Assembly: GCA_937127435.1 (NCBI GenBank) | Contig: CAKZLZ010000034.1 | Coordinates: 55,991-119,990 of the forward strand | DNA length: 64,000 bases | Direction: 5' to 3' | Source: an uncultured Verrucomicrobiota bacterium | GTDB lineage: Bacteria; Verrucomicrobiota; Kiritimatiellia; SS1-B-03-39; UBA6053 | In this document: piece by piece, positions 10,001 through 19,000 of the stretch | Numbering within the stretch: the first letter of the stretch is position 1 | How the letters are laid out: every line of letters starts with the position of its first letter | The notes under the pieces: generated by a model | Databases searched by the model: none | What the model was told of the DNA's origin: nothing | The model's input: the letters and a program-made list of their open reading frames with translations, nothing else | Made by a program: the position numbers and the translations under genes

Positions 10001-10316
10001 AGGCCTGGATCCGAATACGGATTACCGCGGCAATCCGGAAGCACCCAGAATGCAAATTACCCGGATTGGAGAAGAGGACTTTCTTACATTCTCATTCACC
10101 CAAGATCCCGATGCCACCGGGGTAAATATACGCATTGAAGGGAAAGATTCTCTGACAGATCCGACCTGGGAAATTTTAGACCCGATGGTACCAGCGAATC
10201 AATTGGAAGTCCTGGAAGACCATCCGCGTCAGGGGGTCAACACCATCAAAGTCAAGGACAGCAAATCCAATCCCGGGAAACGGTTTCTGCGCATGAAAGC
10301 CGAACGCCCCGAATAA
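7077..10316 (+). CDS. Secreted multidomain protein with gingipain (C25)-like region, FN3, He_PIG and DNRLRE-type modules
   Basis: 1079 residues with a signal peptide ending near residue 22 (LPILSA). Residues about 175-560 resemble a C25/caspase-fold scaffold: VALVLTREIAA (178), QVVLIGKVPVA (259), ADAYYADMDG (290), LGFGRIDL (353) and NHIGDPTLRVF (553). The usual catalytic His-Gly and Cys are not at the expected places (YFKGSGTPG near 450; FWTGMQSHWGYW near 468), so peptidase activity is doubtful. Then come a fibronectin-III-like domain (567-662), a He_PIG-like Ig domain (690-755), a DNRLRE/CBM96-like module (763-933) and a C-terminal extension with FALGLDPN, a tail type I associate with Verrucomicrobia. 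It precedes another giant secreted protein on the same strand. A role in glycan binding or processing is inference. Confidence 0.7.
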   Translation: MQNPFPRFVISIVIGCLPILSAQVWNWSGGAWEPLYNILGSQNDPGFTTIPMDAIVSESPAEITLRFFSASSPSSADVSGDYDIYRKHPDDLTWADGDGKIGSVTIGTVLTTWTDTNVVVGERYEYGIALASTSSGGDGSSGDDAPGSGGGYTPPPVFMNGNVIAGIKADMTEARGRVALVLTREIAAALPDELATYEADLVRDGWVVHRILVDRAPDYLSNGSGPNDEDGIPTAPYPDDHVTLKSQLVTLYQQYPSELKQVVLIGKVPVARSGTGYFGPDGHGNKTSFAADAYYADMDGIWEDSRSNKPYYTSNISSVVKNGKINVAGDLKFDATHLYEVDGPENDLEDTRLELGFGRIDLSLGIQAEIESTRNYFNKLHRYKTATSDFQPGRRAIHRSQFGSVKHAYLGGIPGVLGMEQLDFITSSDLPSSPDGDNDAMYTRDVSGPYLFYFKGSGTPGLSNGSQAVFWTGMQSHWGYWYERSDMAQRLAEDNFTLSYTWTIANGAPYNSYLYHRLGMGGTTGDMMRASMSYRYPYTSKATNYVAAYNPLFMNHIGDPTLRVFMFQPPTDLQVLPNGGEPELSWTASTAPAGEPPVIGYHVYRSANAGGPFERITSTPLTATTFTDSAQAAQTWHYQVKAIRLEDCGGGSYYNSSLAAQQEVDLLNPAQTLQIASPATLPSIPWKTSTGINLEASGGTPLFSWTLISGALPSGITLQAGGHLTGIPDTAGTYNFELEVTDALGQIDQKAFSLEVHDQDFQTLIAEASTHVRGHSAYRDRTPASQTIQIAGGNHRYDGYLRFDLNDLDENQGIGTAKIILIPDGNTPANSIVIKAALGEDAGDAWDETSITFNTRPADQTVPAEITATEFAVLHSPFELDVTPFVKSTLKNDPNKILSIHLSSETSAGWGNQVTASGIYATSLARPRLEVQTHRWLKAENWKEQHFDQTGNTGDAADDANPAGDGIPNLVKFALGLDPNTDYRGNPEAPRMQITRIGEEDFLTFSFTQDPDATGVNIRIEGKDSLTDPTWEILDPMVPANQLEVLEDHPRQGVNTIKVKDSKSNPGKRFLRMKAERPE

Positions 10317-10387
10317 CCTCAGACCGCGTGAAGATTCAAGTGGGGATGCTCTCATCCACATATTGAATAATAGAAATTGAAAAAATA

Positions 10388-13300
10388 ATGAAAATAACCT
10401 CCTTGATACTTCTCGCGGTTATCTCACCCCCTATACTATCTGCACAAAGCTCCCCCTCTCCGGAAGAATGGGCGGAAAAGGGTTCTCAGATCTGGACCTA
10501 CATTCAAAGCGGCAAGTCATTGCAGCATGCCGAAACCGTTGGCTGGGTCGACTTCCAACACTCGAAAGCCTCGGTAAAAATGGAAGTGGATGCCCAGATG
10601 TTTCCGGAATTCACCACTGCGGAAGGCGAGCGCATCAAACCGGGTCTCCGGGACATGAACGACCCGGTACACGGAACGAATGTTATGCAGTCCGGCGGTC
10701 AATTTCTGGATCATCCCGCCCCCTTCGATCACGATGACGACGGCAACCCGCTGGGATTAAAAGTGAACACCCCCGCCAACAAAAATGCGGCGGTTTACAA
10801 TCGGCTGGGGATCCGGCTCGAAAACACCCCTCCGGGAAAATTGTTGTTTTTGTACGAGATGACTTCGGAAGACAAACCCGGCAGTCGCTGGTATGCACGT
10901 GAAGTGATTTTCCCGGTGGCCGGTTGCCCCTGGCGGCCGGAAAGTATAGCCATGAATGAACCCGCGAGGGAAAGCCACTTATTGAAGCTGGCCGTCTTTG
11001 TGCTGGAACCCTGGGAAAATCCCGCGGAGCGCATTCCGGAAAAACTCCACCGGGAGGATCTGGTCATCGACTTTGATGCCCATGCCGCCGACCTGGATTG
11101 GCCGGGAACCATGGACTGGATTGTAAAAAACATCAGCGATGACAGCATCGCTCCCGGCGAAACTTTCATTATCCAGCTACCCGGAAAACGCCTGGAAGAC
11201 ACCCAAAAATTCGGAGTCATTTTAAACAAATATTCTCCCCTGGGAAAAACCCTGAACGCTTTAACCGGCGGCCGGAAAGTCTGGCTGGTTGGACATCCGG
11301 ACACCACCATGCCCTGTCTGGCTACCCATGACATTCACAATGTGGGCGTATTGTTCACCCGGATTGGCAGACGGGAGCAAGACGGTGTGACTGCCGATAA
11401 TGCGGACCGCTACAATTCTTTGGTTTCAGTGTTCGCCGGGAATTTTGATTTCCGCAACAATTGGCTGGAATGCCCGGACGGCACGTCCGGCGCTTCCATT
11501 ACTTTGGTGCGGGTCGAGAATTGTACCTTCGTGGATAACATTCTTGGCGGCGGGGCGGCCGGGTTCAGCACCGGAGGGAACAGTCAAGTCGTCAGCACTG
11601 TCATCGCCCGGAATTGGATGGAACGCGCCTATGATGCGGTGCAAATGTATGGAGGCTGGCAGGATGTAGTATTCGCTTACAACCATTTTGCCGGAGCAAG
11701 TGGATACGCAAACCGCCAACACCTCAGTGGACACCTGGGGGCAAATCTCCATACCGACGAATTTCAGTCACAGGCCAACTCATCCAGCATTCATCCCCAA
11801 CAATTCTGGGTATTCAGCAACTTGTCCCAGTTTGGTAAACACAACTGGCCGGCCCAATGGGCACCCGTGGGCGGCGGCACCCAGAATTTTATTATCGACA
11901 GCGATGCTTATGTGAACACCCACATCTATTGGAACATTTTCCAAAACCTTCAACCCACCGGACACCGCGGCATCAAAACCATTTCGCCGGACATCGGCTG
12001 GGTCCAATCCAACCCCGAACAAAATCAAAAAGATTACATTCAAAATCTAAGCATTGTGGGAAATGCCTTTTTGGAACGCTGGGATTTCAACAACCATCCT
12101 CTCTACGGATATTGGCGGCCGGAATCTTCAATCGGCGGAAGACTTCATCAGCCCTTCTTCGAGCTGATGAACAGCGAAAATTTGTACGCCACCACCCACC
12201 TGGACCGAATCCCCGCCCTGTTCAAAAACGTGATGGAGTCCCGACCGGATCCGGAAGTCATGGTGGATTGGCGCAAGCATACCCCCAAGTTGCAAAACGT
12301 ATATCAACGCCCCATCACTTTTACCGGATCCGTCAAAGATGGATATCTGGCCGACTTCAGCAAGACGACTTATGCCGAAGATAAATTTTTGGAAGGGTTC
12401 CTGGCCCCGACGGATTTCAGCGTCATCCCCGAATGGGAAAAATCTCCCAGTGGGGCCGCCAGGTTGACGCCCCGATCGGAATTAAGTCAAATTGCACCCA
12501 TGCCAACCGACCTCGCGGCCTTCCTGGGAGACCCTTCCCGGGCAGGGAGTTTTTTTAATGAACTGAATGCCAGCCCGGTAAAGGCCGCACCCCAAATCCT
12601 CCAGAACCCTTGGCGCGCAGAGGCAAAAGATGACGGCTTTGTTTTACACATCAAATTCGGATCCGTGGGTACTCCCGGCACCGAACGGGAAATTTTCCGT
12701 GAGACTGCGGGAGACCGGAGTTACCGGGTTTTGCTCACCCGGGAAAACACCGCACGGTATGAAATGCGGGAAGGGAAAAAACTTCTCTCTCAGGTAGAGG
12801 GTACCGACACCTTTAAGGACGGAGACCACCTCAGCATGCAAGTCTACACCCCCTACTTTCCCATTCATCCGGAAGGACATTATCCCAGTACCCTTTTGAG
12901 TCATGCATATGCCAACGGCATCCGGAAGATCCGCTACATCTCATCAAAAACGGAACCCGCCGTCCCCGCCACCGAAGCCGATACTTTATCGGTCTGGATG
13001 AATCCGGAAGCGCGCTACCAATTCAAAGAATGGAAAGAGAATCAATGGCTTCCGGTGTGGGGAGGACGTGACACCATTCATGCAAATGCCATCCGCTCCT
13101 TTTCCGCCAACCGGAAAAAATTCTTTAGCGGACGTATTGCCGGAGGGGGCATTGGAACCGCCGAAAATTATCGACGGGACTTGTATCCGGTTCCGGAAGA
13201 GAAATGGATGAATCTTTATCTGGATGGCCCCGGAGAGGATTCAACCGGGATTTGGCAGGACAATGATTTACGCTGGGTGAATACCGGCACCACTTTTCCC

Positions 13301-13678
13301 ATCGTTTTTCTGAAACAGGGAGAATCCGTACTGGGAGGGAATGCTTTCTTTAGCGGTATGGCTCCGGCCAGTGGACGTCCCCGCTGCGTCATTCGTCACA
13401 ACATTGATCACCAGGACAAAAAACACGACTGGATCTGGACACCGGATGAAACCCTTCCCCGGGGGGAAGTCACCCTCTTCAAAACTTTTGACGGCAGTTA
13501 TGAAAGTTTCCGCGTCATCCGCGGTGGGCAGGGAGAATACGGACTTCCCAAAAACGAACCTGCATACCGATGGCTGGAAAGCATCACCGCCGCCCTCGCC
13601 TTTATCCGTCCGCCCTTAGACAAGCAAGGGAAAGTGCCCGGATGGGGAACGCCGGAGATTTATCTGAAAGGGGAATAA
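10388..13678 (+). CDS. Secreted beta-helix protein, unrecognised family
   Basis: 1096 residues with an N-terminal signal peptide (cleavage near LSAQ, residues 16-19). Residues about 300-560 contain short beta-strand and turn repeats with Asn- and Gly-rich turns (VRVENCTFVDNILGG, VIARNWMERAYDAVQMYGG, VVFAYNHFAG), which read as a right-handed parallel beta-helix like those of polysaccharide lyases and pectate lyases. The flanking segments are large and not recognised. The C-terminal 350 residues look beta-rich. It follows the C25-like protein by 71 bases on the same strand, and its signal peptide is similar. No catalytic residues can be assigned. It could be a lyase, an epimerase or a glycan-binding scaffold. 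Confidence 0.6.
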   Translation: MKITSLILLAVISPPILSAQSSPSPEEWAEKGSQIWTYIQSGKSLQHAETVGWVDFQHSKASVKMEVDAQMFPEFTTAEGERIKPGLRDMNDPVHGTNVMQSGGQFLDHPAPFDHDDDGNPLGLKVNTPANKNAAVYNRLGIRLENTPPGKLLFLYEMTSEDKPGSRWYAREVIFPVAGCPWRPESIAMNEPARESHLLKLAVFVLEPWENPAERIPEKLHREDLVIDFDAHAADLDWPGTMDWIVKNISDDSIAPGETFIIQLPGKRLEDTQKFGVILNKYSPLGKTLNALTGGRKVWLVGHPDTTMPCLATHDIHNVGVLFTRIGRREQDGVTADNADRYNSLVSVFAGNFDFRNNWLECPDGTSGASITLVRVENCTFVDNILGGGAAGFSTGGNSQVVSTVIARNWMERAYDAVQMYGGWQDVVFAYNHFAGASGYANRQHLSGHLGANLHTDEFQSQANSSSIHPQQFWVFSNLSQFGKHNWPAQWAPVGGGTQNFIIDSDAYVNTHIYWNIFQNLQPTGHRGIKTISPDIGWVQSNPEQNQKDYIQNLSIVGNAFLERWDFNNHPLYGYWRPESSIGGRLHQPFFELMNSENLYATTHLDRIPALFKNVMESRPDPEVMVDWRKHTPKLQNVYQRPITFTGSVKDGYLADFSKTTYAEDKFLEGFLAPTDFSVIPEWEKSPSGAARLTPRSELSQIAPMPTDLAAFLGDPSRAGSFFNELNASPVKAAPQILQNPWRAEAKDDGFVLHIKFGSVGTPGTEREIFRETAGDRSYRVLLTRENTARYEMREGKKLLSQVEGTDTFKDGDHLSMQVYTPYFPIHPEGHYPSTLLSHAYANGIRKIRYISSKTEPAVPATEADTLSVWMNPEARYQFKEWKENQWLPVWGGRDTIHANAIRSFSANRKKFFSGRIAGGGIGTAENYRRDLYPVPEEKWMNLYLDGPGEDSTGIWQDNDLRWVNTGTTFPIVFLKQGESVLGGNAFFSGMAPASGRPRCVIRHNIDHQDKKHDWIWTPDETLPRGEVTLFKTFDGSYESFRVIRGGQGEYGLPKNEPAYRWLESITAALAFIRPPLDKQGKVPGWGTPEIYLKGE

Positions 13679-13690
13679 CCCGGATGGACC

Positions 13691-13707
13691 GGGGGCGCCC
13701 CGCCCCC
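13691..13707. terminator. GC hairpin between convergent genes
   Basis: A 7-bp perfect stem GGGGGCG/CGCCCCC with a CCC loop lies between the stop codons of two convergent genes. It is not followed by a T run on either strand, so intrinsic termination is only possible, not clear. It resembles the hairpin at 15964-15991. Confidence 0.35.
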
Positions 13708-13730
13708 ACAACAACACATTCAAAAATACA

Positions 13731-15953
13731 TCAGGAAGCGGAAGGAACGTTGACTTTCAACCGCCCCAATCCCCCGGGCAGATCCACCTCAATATCCTGT
13801 GGGCTCCGCGGATCCCAGTCCGCCAGATAACGCAGCAACGCCAACACCACGGTTCCGCCCCAGCCGTGGCAGAGACTCATCTGACTGAGCCCTCCGCCTT
13901 CCACGAAGCCCTCCCACAGGGTATCGGAATCCGACTCAATGATCGGAAGGTAGCTTCGGAGAATTTCCTCCAGCAGTTCCTCTTTCCTGCCGGCTTCCCC
14001 GAACATGCGCAGGGTTTGCCATTTGCCATAAGGTGAGGCGGGAATAAAACGTTCATCCCCCGTGACACGTCCCTGCTGCCAAAGCCGAAAACGCGCCAGC
14101 CCGTCCCCTTCCCCCAAACCGAGCTGCCCAGCCAGTGCGTGTCCAAGTTCACTGAAATGTGCGTGCCCGTTCTCCTCTTTCTCCCGCAGACCCAATTCGA
14201 GAAACAGATCCGATTCCGGATCGGAGAAATAGGGAAGGATCGCCTCCCTCAACTTTTCAGCTTCAGCGCGAATTCTGTCACATTCGCGGTCATCCCCCTG
14301 CCGATCGAAGAACCATTCAAGATCCTGCAAAGCCTGCAGGTAGCGAAGGTTCATGCTAAAGATCGGTTTTCCGGATCCTGCGAGTCTCACAACCGGGGAA
14401 AGAGGGTTATCCAGCCAGTTGAAACAGGGGAGATGGTCAAAAAGAAACAGGCCGTCCTCCCGCATGAATTTCCGGTACCATTTCCGGAAAGTGGAGAGCT
14501 GGATTTCCAGGTCATCAATGAGACTCCTGTCCCCGGTGTAACGCTCATATTCCCGGAGAGCATGGAGATAATCAAAACTCTGGGCCGGAAATTCTTCGTT
14601 GAGGGGCTGACAGACGAAGAAGGGTCCGTCTGATTGCTGAAGTCGTGCATGCTGTTTAAGCACCGCGCGCAACAGTCGGGTGTCCGCAAAACAATAATGA
14701 TTGATCAGACCAATACGCTGGGCATCTCCAATCCATTGCCGCCGCTCCCGCCAGGGACAGTCCATAATATTATCCAGCATGCACATCCGGGCCGCACGCA
14801 AGGAAAGGTCGATCACCCGTTGAAGTTCCGCCGACTCCGCCTCCAGTTCACATTTGGCAGGAAGCTCCTGCCAAGTTTCGATAAATCCCAGTGTCGACAC
14901 TTTCACAGCATCCGCTGGAAGCCCCTGGCCGTCCAGGCCCCGGAAGGTCAACTGCAGATAATGTCCCGCAATCCAGTCCAGACTTTCCAAACAGTGGATC
15001 CCGGAACCGAAGATATGCCGGTCCGTGGTATACACCGTGGTGGAGGCATTTTCAATGTGGTCCTCTGAAAGCCGTTCGTGCCAGGAGAGATCACAGATGA
15101 ACGGCAATTCCGACCGTAAATGGATTTCAGGGTAGCCTCGCTGATAGGTGGTACTGTGAAAAAGAAAACTGTAGGCTTTTCCCTCTTCCACGGCCGGAAC
15201 CTTTAATGGAAAGACCTCTACGGCTGAGGAGGGAAGCTCTTGCCTATCCTCAAAGGTCTCTGCACTAACCGCCCGGGCCGCGCAGGGAAAATCGGGCTCC
15301 AGATTCGCGACAGTGCCTTGACGGATCAGCTTCCAACGATCAGTCCGCAGTTCCTCCCGGTTGAGAGGAAAAGGCCGCAACTCCTGTTCAAGATATCGGA
15401 CACCGGGCACCGGGGTTGCGCGGGGGCCATCCTGAAGCCATGGAGTATCCATGGGCACAAAAGGAAAGTCCTCCGGAAGTTTCCGGTGATCCAGATACTC
15501 CATGCAATCCAGATTGAACCACTTGCTGCGGAGTTCCGTGCGGTACCAGGCGGGAAGTACTGCGTATTTCCAATCCTCCCCGCTCCGGCAAAGAAGTTGC
15601 CGTCCCTCCGAAATCTCCAGCAACAGTCCGGGATCCTTCGGGGTCGAAGCTCCACTGGGCAATCCTCTCCACCAAGCCAGCACCGCAAGTTCATTCACAC
15701 CGCTTCGGAAATCGTCCCCGGCAAGCTCCCTCTGCTCCAGATAATGCTGACCCGGATAATTCAGCGAGGTGTAGCGATGGACCAGTTTTCCATTGAGGAA
15801 AACTTTTGCCGCAGACTCCGCTCCGATCCGCAACTGCGGATGCAACAAAGGGCCGTCCGCCCGGAAGGAGGCCCGGAAGAGCACATGTGCATTTGCGGAA
15901 ACAGCTTCAACCGGCCAGATCCACTCCGCTTCCAGACGTTCCTGTTTTTGCAT
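13731..15953 (-). CDS. Family 78-like glycoside hydrolase (alpha-L-rhamnosidase type)
   Basis: 740 residues without a signal peptide, so probably cytoplasmic. N-terminal beta-sandwich domains (jelly-roll with VFLNGKLVHRY) precede an (alpha/alpha)6 barrel. The GH78 signature is present as DCPWRERRQWIGDAQ near residues 397-412. The downstream acidic motif is SDTLWEGF near 676, followed by a His/Trp-containing segment (SLCHGWGG). These fit the general acid and base regions of inverting rhamnosidases, but the exact residues are by analogy. It is the last gene of a - strand operon after the GH43-like and lyase genes, 50 bases after the latter. Sugar specificity may differ from rhamnose. Confidence 0.82.
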   Translation of the reverse strand: MQKQERLEAEWIWPVEAVSANAHVLFRASFRADGPLLHPQLRIGAESAAKVFLNGKLVHRYTSLNYPGQHYLEQRELAGDDFRSGVNELAVLAWWRGLPSGASTPKDPGLLLEISEGRQLLCRSGEDWKYAVLPAWYRTELRSKWFNLDCMEYLDHRKLPEDFPFVPMDTPWLQDGPRATPVPGVRYLEQELRPFPLNREELRTDRWKLIRQGTVANLEPDFPCAARAVSAETFEDRQELPSSAVEVFPLKVPAVEEGKAYSFLFHSTTYQRGYPEIHLRSELPFICDLSWHERLSEDHIENASTTVYTTDRHIFGSGIHCLESLDWIAGHYLQLTFRGLDGQGLPADAVKVSTLGFIETWQELPAKCELEAESAELQRVIDLSLRAARMCMLDNIMDCPWRERRQWIGDAQRIGLINHYCFADTRLLRAVLKQHARLQQSDGPFFVCQPLNEEFPAQSFDYLHALREYERYTGDRSLIDDLEIQLSTFRKWYRKFMREDGLFLFDHLPCFNWLDNPLSPVVRLAGSGKPIFSMNLRYLQALQDLEWFFDRQGDDRECDRIRAEAEKLREAILPYFSDPESDLFLELGLREKEENGHAHFSELGHALAGQLGLGEGDGLARFRLWQQGRVTGDERFIPASPYGKWQTLRMFGEAGRKEELLEEILRSYLPIIESDSDTLWEGFVEGGGLSQMSLCHGWGGTVVLALLRYLADWDPRSPQDIEVDLPGGLGRLKVNVPSAS

Positions 15954-15963
15954 CTTCTTTAAC

Positions 15964-15991
15964 AGGACGGGGGCGTGTGCCCCCCTGTCCT
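15964..15991. repeat. Imperfect GC hairpin between lyase and GH78 genes
   Basis: AGGAC-GGGGGC, a GTGT loop, and GCCCCC-CT-GTCCT form an 11-bp stem with a 2-base bulge. It lies in the 50-base gap between two genes of the same operon, so it may stabilise the upstream message or lower downstream expression. Its core matches the hairpin at 13691-13707. Confidence 0.45.
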
Positions 15992-16003
15992 CCTTGAATC
16001 GCT

Positions 16004-19000
16004 TTACTCCGCCTTCAGTCGTTCGGGCACCACATCCGGTGAAGTGATCAGCAAGTAGTCCAAGTTGATTCCGGTACCACTGCTGTTGATCATTTTCAGT
16101 ACGTTCTCCCCTTCGTTTAATTTAATCAGCAAAGGTTCTTCGGTGGCGGGATTCATTGCGGTGCGAAGTTTCCAGTCGTCTGAGTTGTTGGCCCAGCCTC
16201 CGGTCACTTCGAACGTGATGGGGGCAAAAGGTTCCTGCTCAACACCGTTGATTTCAAGAATCCGCTCTCCGTTGCCCAAGGCGGTACAGTAGACCAGACT
16301 CAGATTGTAATACCCTTCCGCCGGAGCGTTTACAGTGTATTCCAACCAATGGCCTGAATTGTTCCAGGAAGCAAACGCTTTGCCGATGATGGCTTTCTTC
16401 TTGCTGGAAATTCCCACTTTGCCTTCGCCTTCACCACTGAAGTCTTCCGCCTGCACCACCACTTGGGTCCCGGCGGGAAGCGCTAAAGTTTTGGCTTCAG
16501 CCAAACGAACTTTATTGCGGGCCAATGCTTCATTCTTGTCTTTCATAGCCGCGGCTTCCGCCTCCGCCTGCACCTCACGCAACATCCGTTGACGATAGGC
16601 AAACAGACTTTCGGCATCTGCTTTCGCCAGTTCAATCCGGCCATTGGCGGCCAGATCAAATGACAGTCCCGCCCCGCCGTTTGACACCTTCACTTTCTCT
16701 CCGGAACGGTCGCCGTTTTTATCCAGCGCGTATGCGGTCAACCCGGACAAACCGGGAAAACGAACCAACACCGATGCGGCAGTGGGTGAAGGATTCGCCA
16801 GCACGTAAGCATCGTTGTCCATTTTTTCAAGCAGTGCATTTCCGGTTTCACTTCTTTCCAGCACAGAGTCTTTGGTTACCAAATGACGTCCTCCCGCCAG
16901 CGACAACATCACAACCTCTCCGGCACTTTTACTTACAAAGGCTTGTTGCGCGTCCGTACCAAAGTCATCCAAATTGAATTCATCGGACCTGAACGAAGTA
17001 AAACAATAATCGTTTCCGCTGATGGTTTCGATTTTCAACAATCCGTACCCATCCTCCAAGGTTCCGGAAACCGCGACACTCCGGATCATGCTTTGACCAT
17101 CCACATCCAACTCCACCACATTTCCATAAAGTGTGCTGTTGGTTTTGCGTCGTTGTAGAATTGCGGTCGGACGTTCGAGACCCATCCAGCCTTCGCCCAA
17201 AATCACTTGAGTTTCTTTTCCGCCACTGGCATGGAAATGTGCGGTTCCGCCTTCAACTTCAAAGCTGACTTTATACCCATCCGCCGTAGAGGCGGCCCGG
17301 GTGTTTATCAGTTCACTGTAACCCCGTTCTACAGGAGCTTTAAATTCAAAAGGCTCAAGGGCAAGATCAGTACTCATCTTCCCGCGGATGTGCCAGGGCA
17401 GATCATAGGTCCGGGGCAATGAAGCAAACGCTCCATAAATATCCGCAATATAATCCGGGGTCATAAACAGACTCCGGTCCACAATCACGCCGGTATAAAC
17501 CTTGTCACTGTTTGCACGTTGCAAACCGATCCGGTCTCCGGAAGAGAAGGTCAGCTGATACGATGGTGCTTTCTTTTGGTTCAGCATATCCACAACCAAG
17601 GTATTGTGCGCCACGGTGTTGGCATACCAGTTTCTATATAGAGGCTGTTCATACCATACGATGCCGGGGTCAGGAATTAACTGATCGCCGAAAGCAAACA
17701 CATCAATATTCAGTTTATCCGGATGATCATGCGAACCGCTCTTGCCGGTGTCCATCAGCAAATTAATGGTGCCGTTTTTACTGGTGTTACGCAGAATGCC
17801 GTATCCGACATCGAAGAAGTTTTTACTCTTCCACTCGAACGCCTCATTTCCATCGGAAACATCACCGTACATAATGGAGACCGGGAATTGCTGGAATTTG
17901 GCGGCCAGACTTTTTCCGGTATGTCCCAGAATAGTTAAATAGCGTGGATCGCGGTAGCGGAGGTATCCGTATTCCCAGAGGTAAGCTTCACGTCCGATAA
18001 TTGACGCACGGCCGGAGTCATTCACCGCCGGGGCCGTCAAATCCGGATACGCCATTTCAATCGGCGAATCAAACAAGTTTTTAAATGCGGCATCCCGGTA
18101 GCTGTACATGTCGATGCCGTGGTGACGGAGAATTTCCGCATCGGCAACCAAAGACTGCATCGCCATTCCCTGATACCCCATGGCCCCTTCCGACCAAAGT
18201 CCGTCAGGACTGATGGCCTTTTCACTGAAATGTATCATCACCCCGCCCTTCGGATTCTCTTTGGTTCCTCCGGGACCATACAGCGCCAAATCGGTCATGG
18301 CCTGATCTTCCAGCACAATACCGGTAATCAGTACGGCCGTGGTACAGATCGCAGACCAGTTGGTGGCCGCGCGAAGAACATGGGAATTTTTAGCAATAAA
18401 ATTCGCGGAGTCGCGGAGAAAATCTTCTTCAATTTTCTGACGCTCCGCATCCGTGATGGAAGGCAGGTTGTAAATCAAATCATAGCCGCGTGCGACCTGA
18501 ATCAACCAGGTCGCATCCCCCAGACGCTGATCAAAAACCCGGCCGGAGTCATGATTAAAACCCGGACGGTTTCCGGCGGCATAATTTGGAAAAGCCTCCG
18601 CATACGCCAATAGAATTTCTTTGGCAAACTCCGCATATTTCACTTTGCCGGTGAGCGCATACGCCATGCCCAAATTGGAAAGGTCCAATCCGTTTTCGTT
18701 ATGAATTGCACCGACTTCCTTCACCGGTAAATGCATCCATTCCCCTTTATCATCCTTGCGGGGTTCCGGAACATTCACCCCTTCTGCGATTAACTCATCC
18801 ATGGCGCGTTCCAGTGCCGCCAGTTGTTCTTGAAGTATCTCAGAAGTCTCCAACATCTGCTTGTACTCAATAATATCCTGTTGATCCCAAAAAGTGCGGG
18901 GGTGCCCTTCGGTCTGCCGGACATCCACAAAAACTTCCACTTCCCCTTTAGCGGCCGCAGTCGGTTGAATTGCGTCGGGGATCTCAGTGACCTGATAGGT

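Noticed and set aside
13691..13707. Classical intrinsic terminator between the beta-helix gene and the GH78 gene
   Set aside because: The hairpin is strong but lacks a T run on both strands, so it is listed only as a possible terminator.
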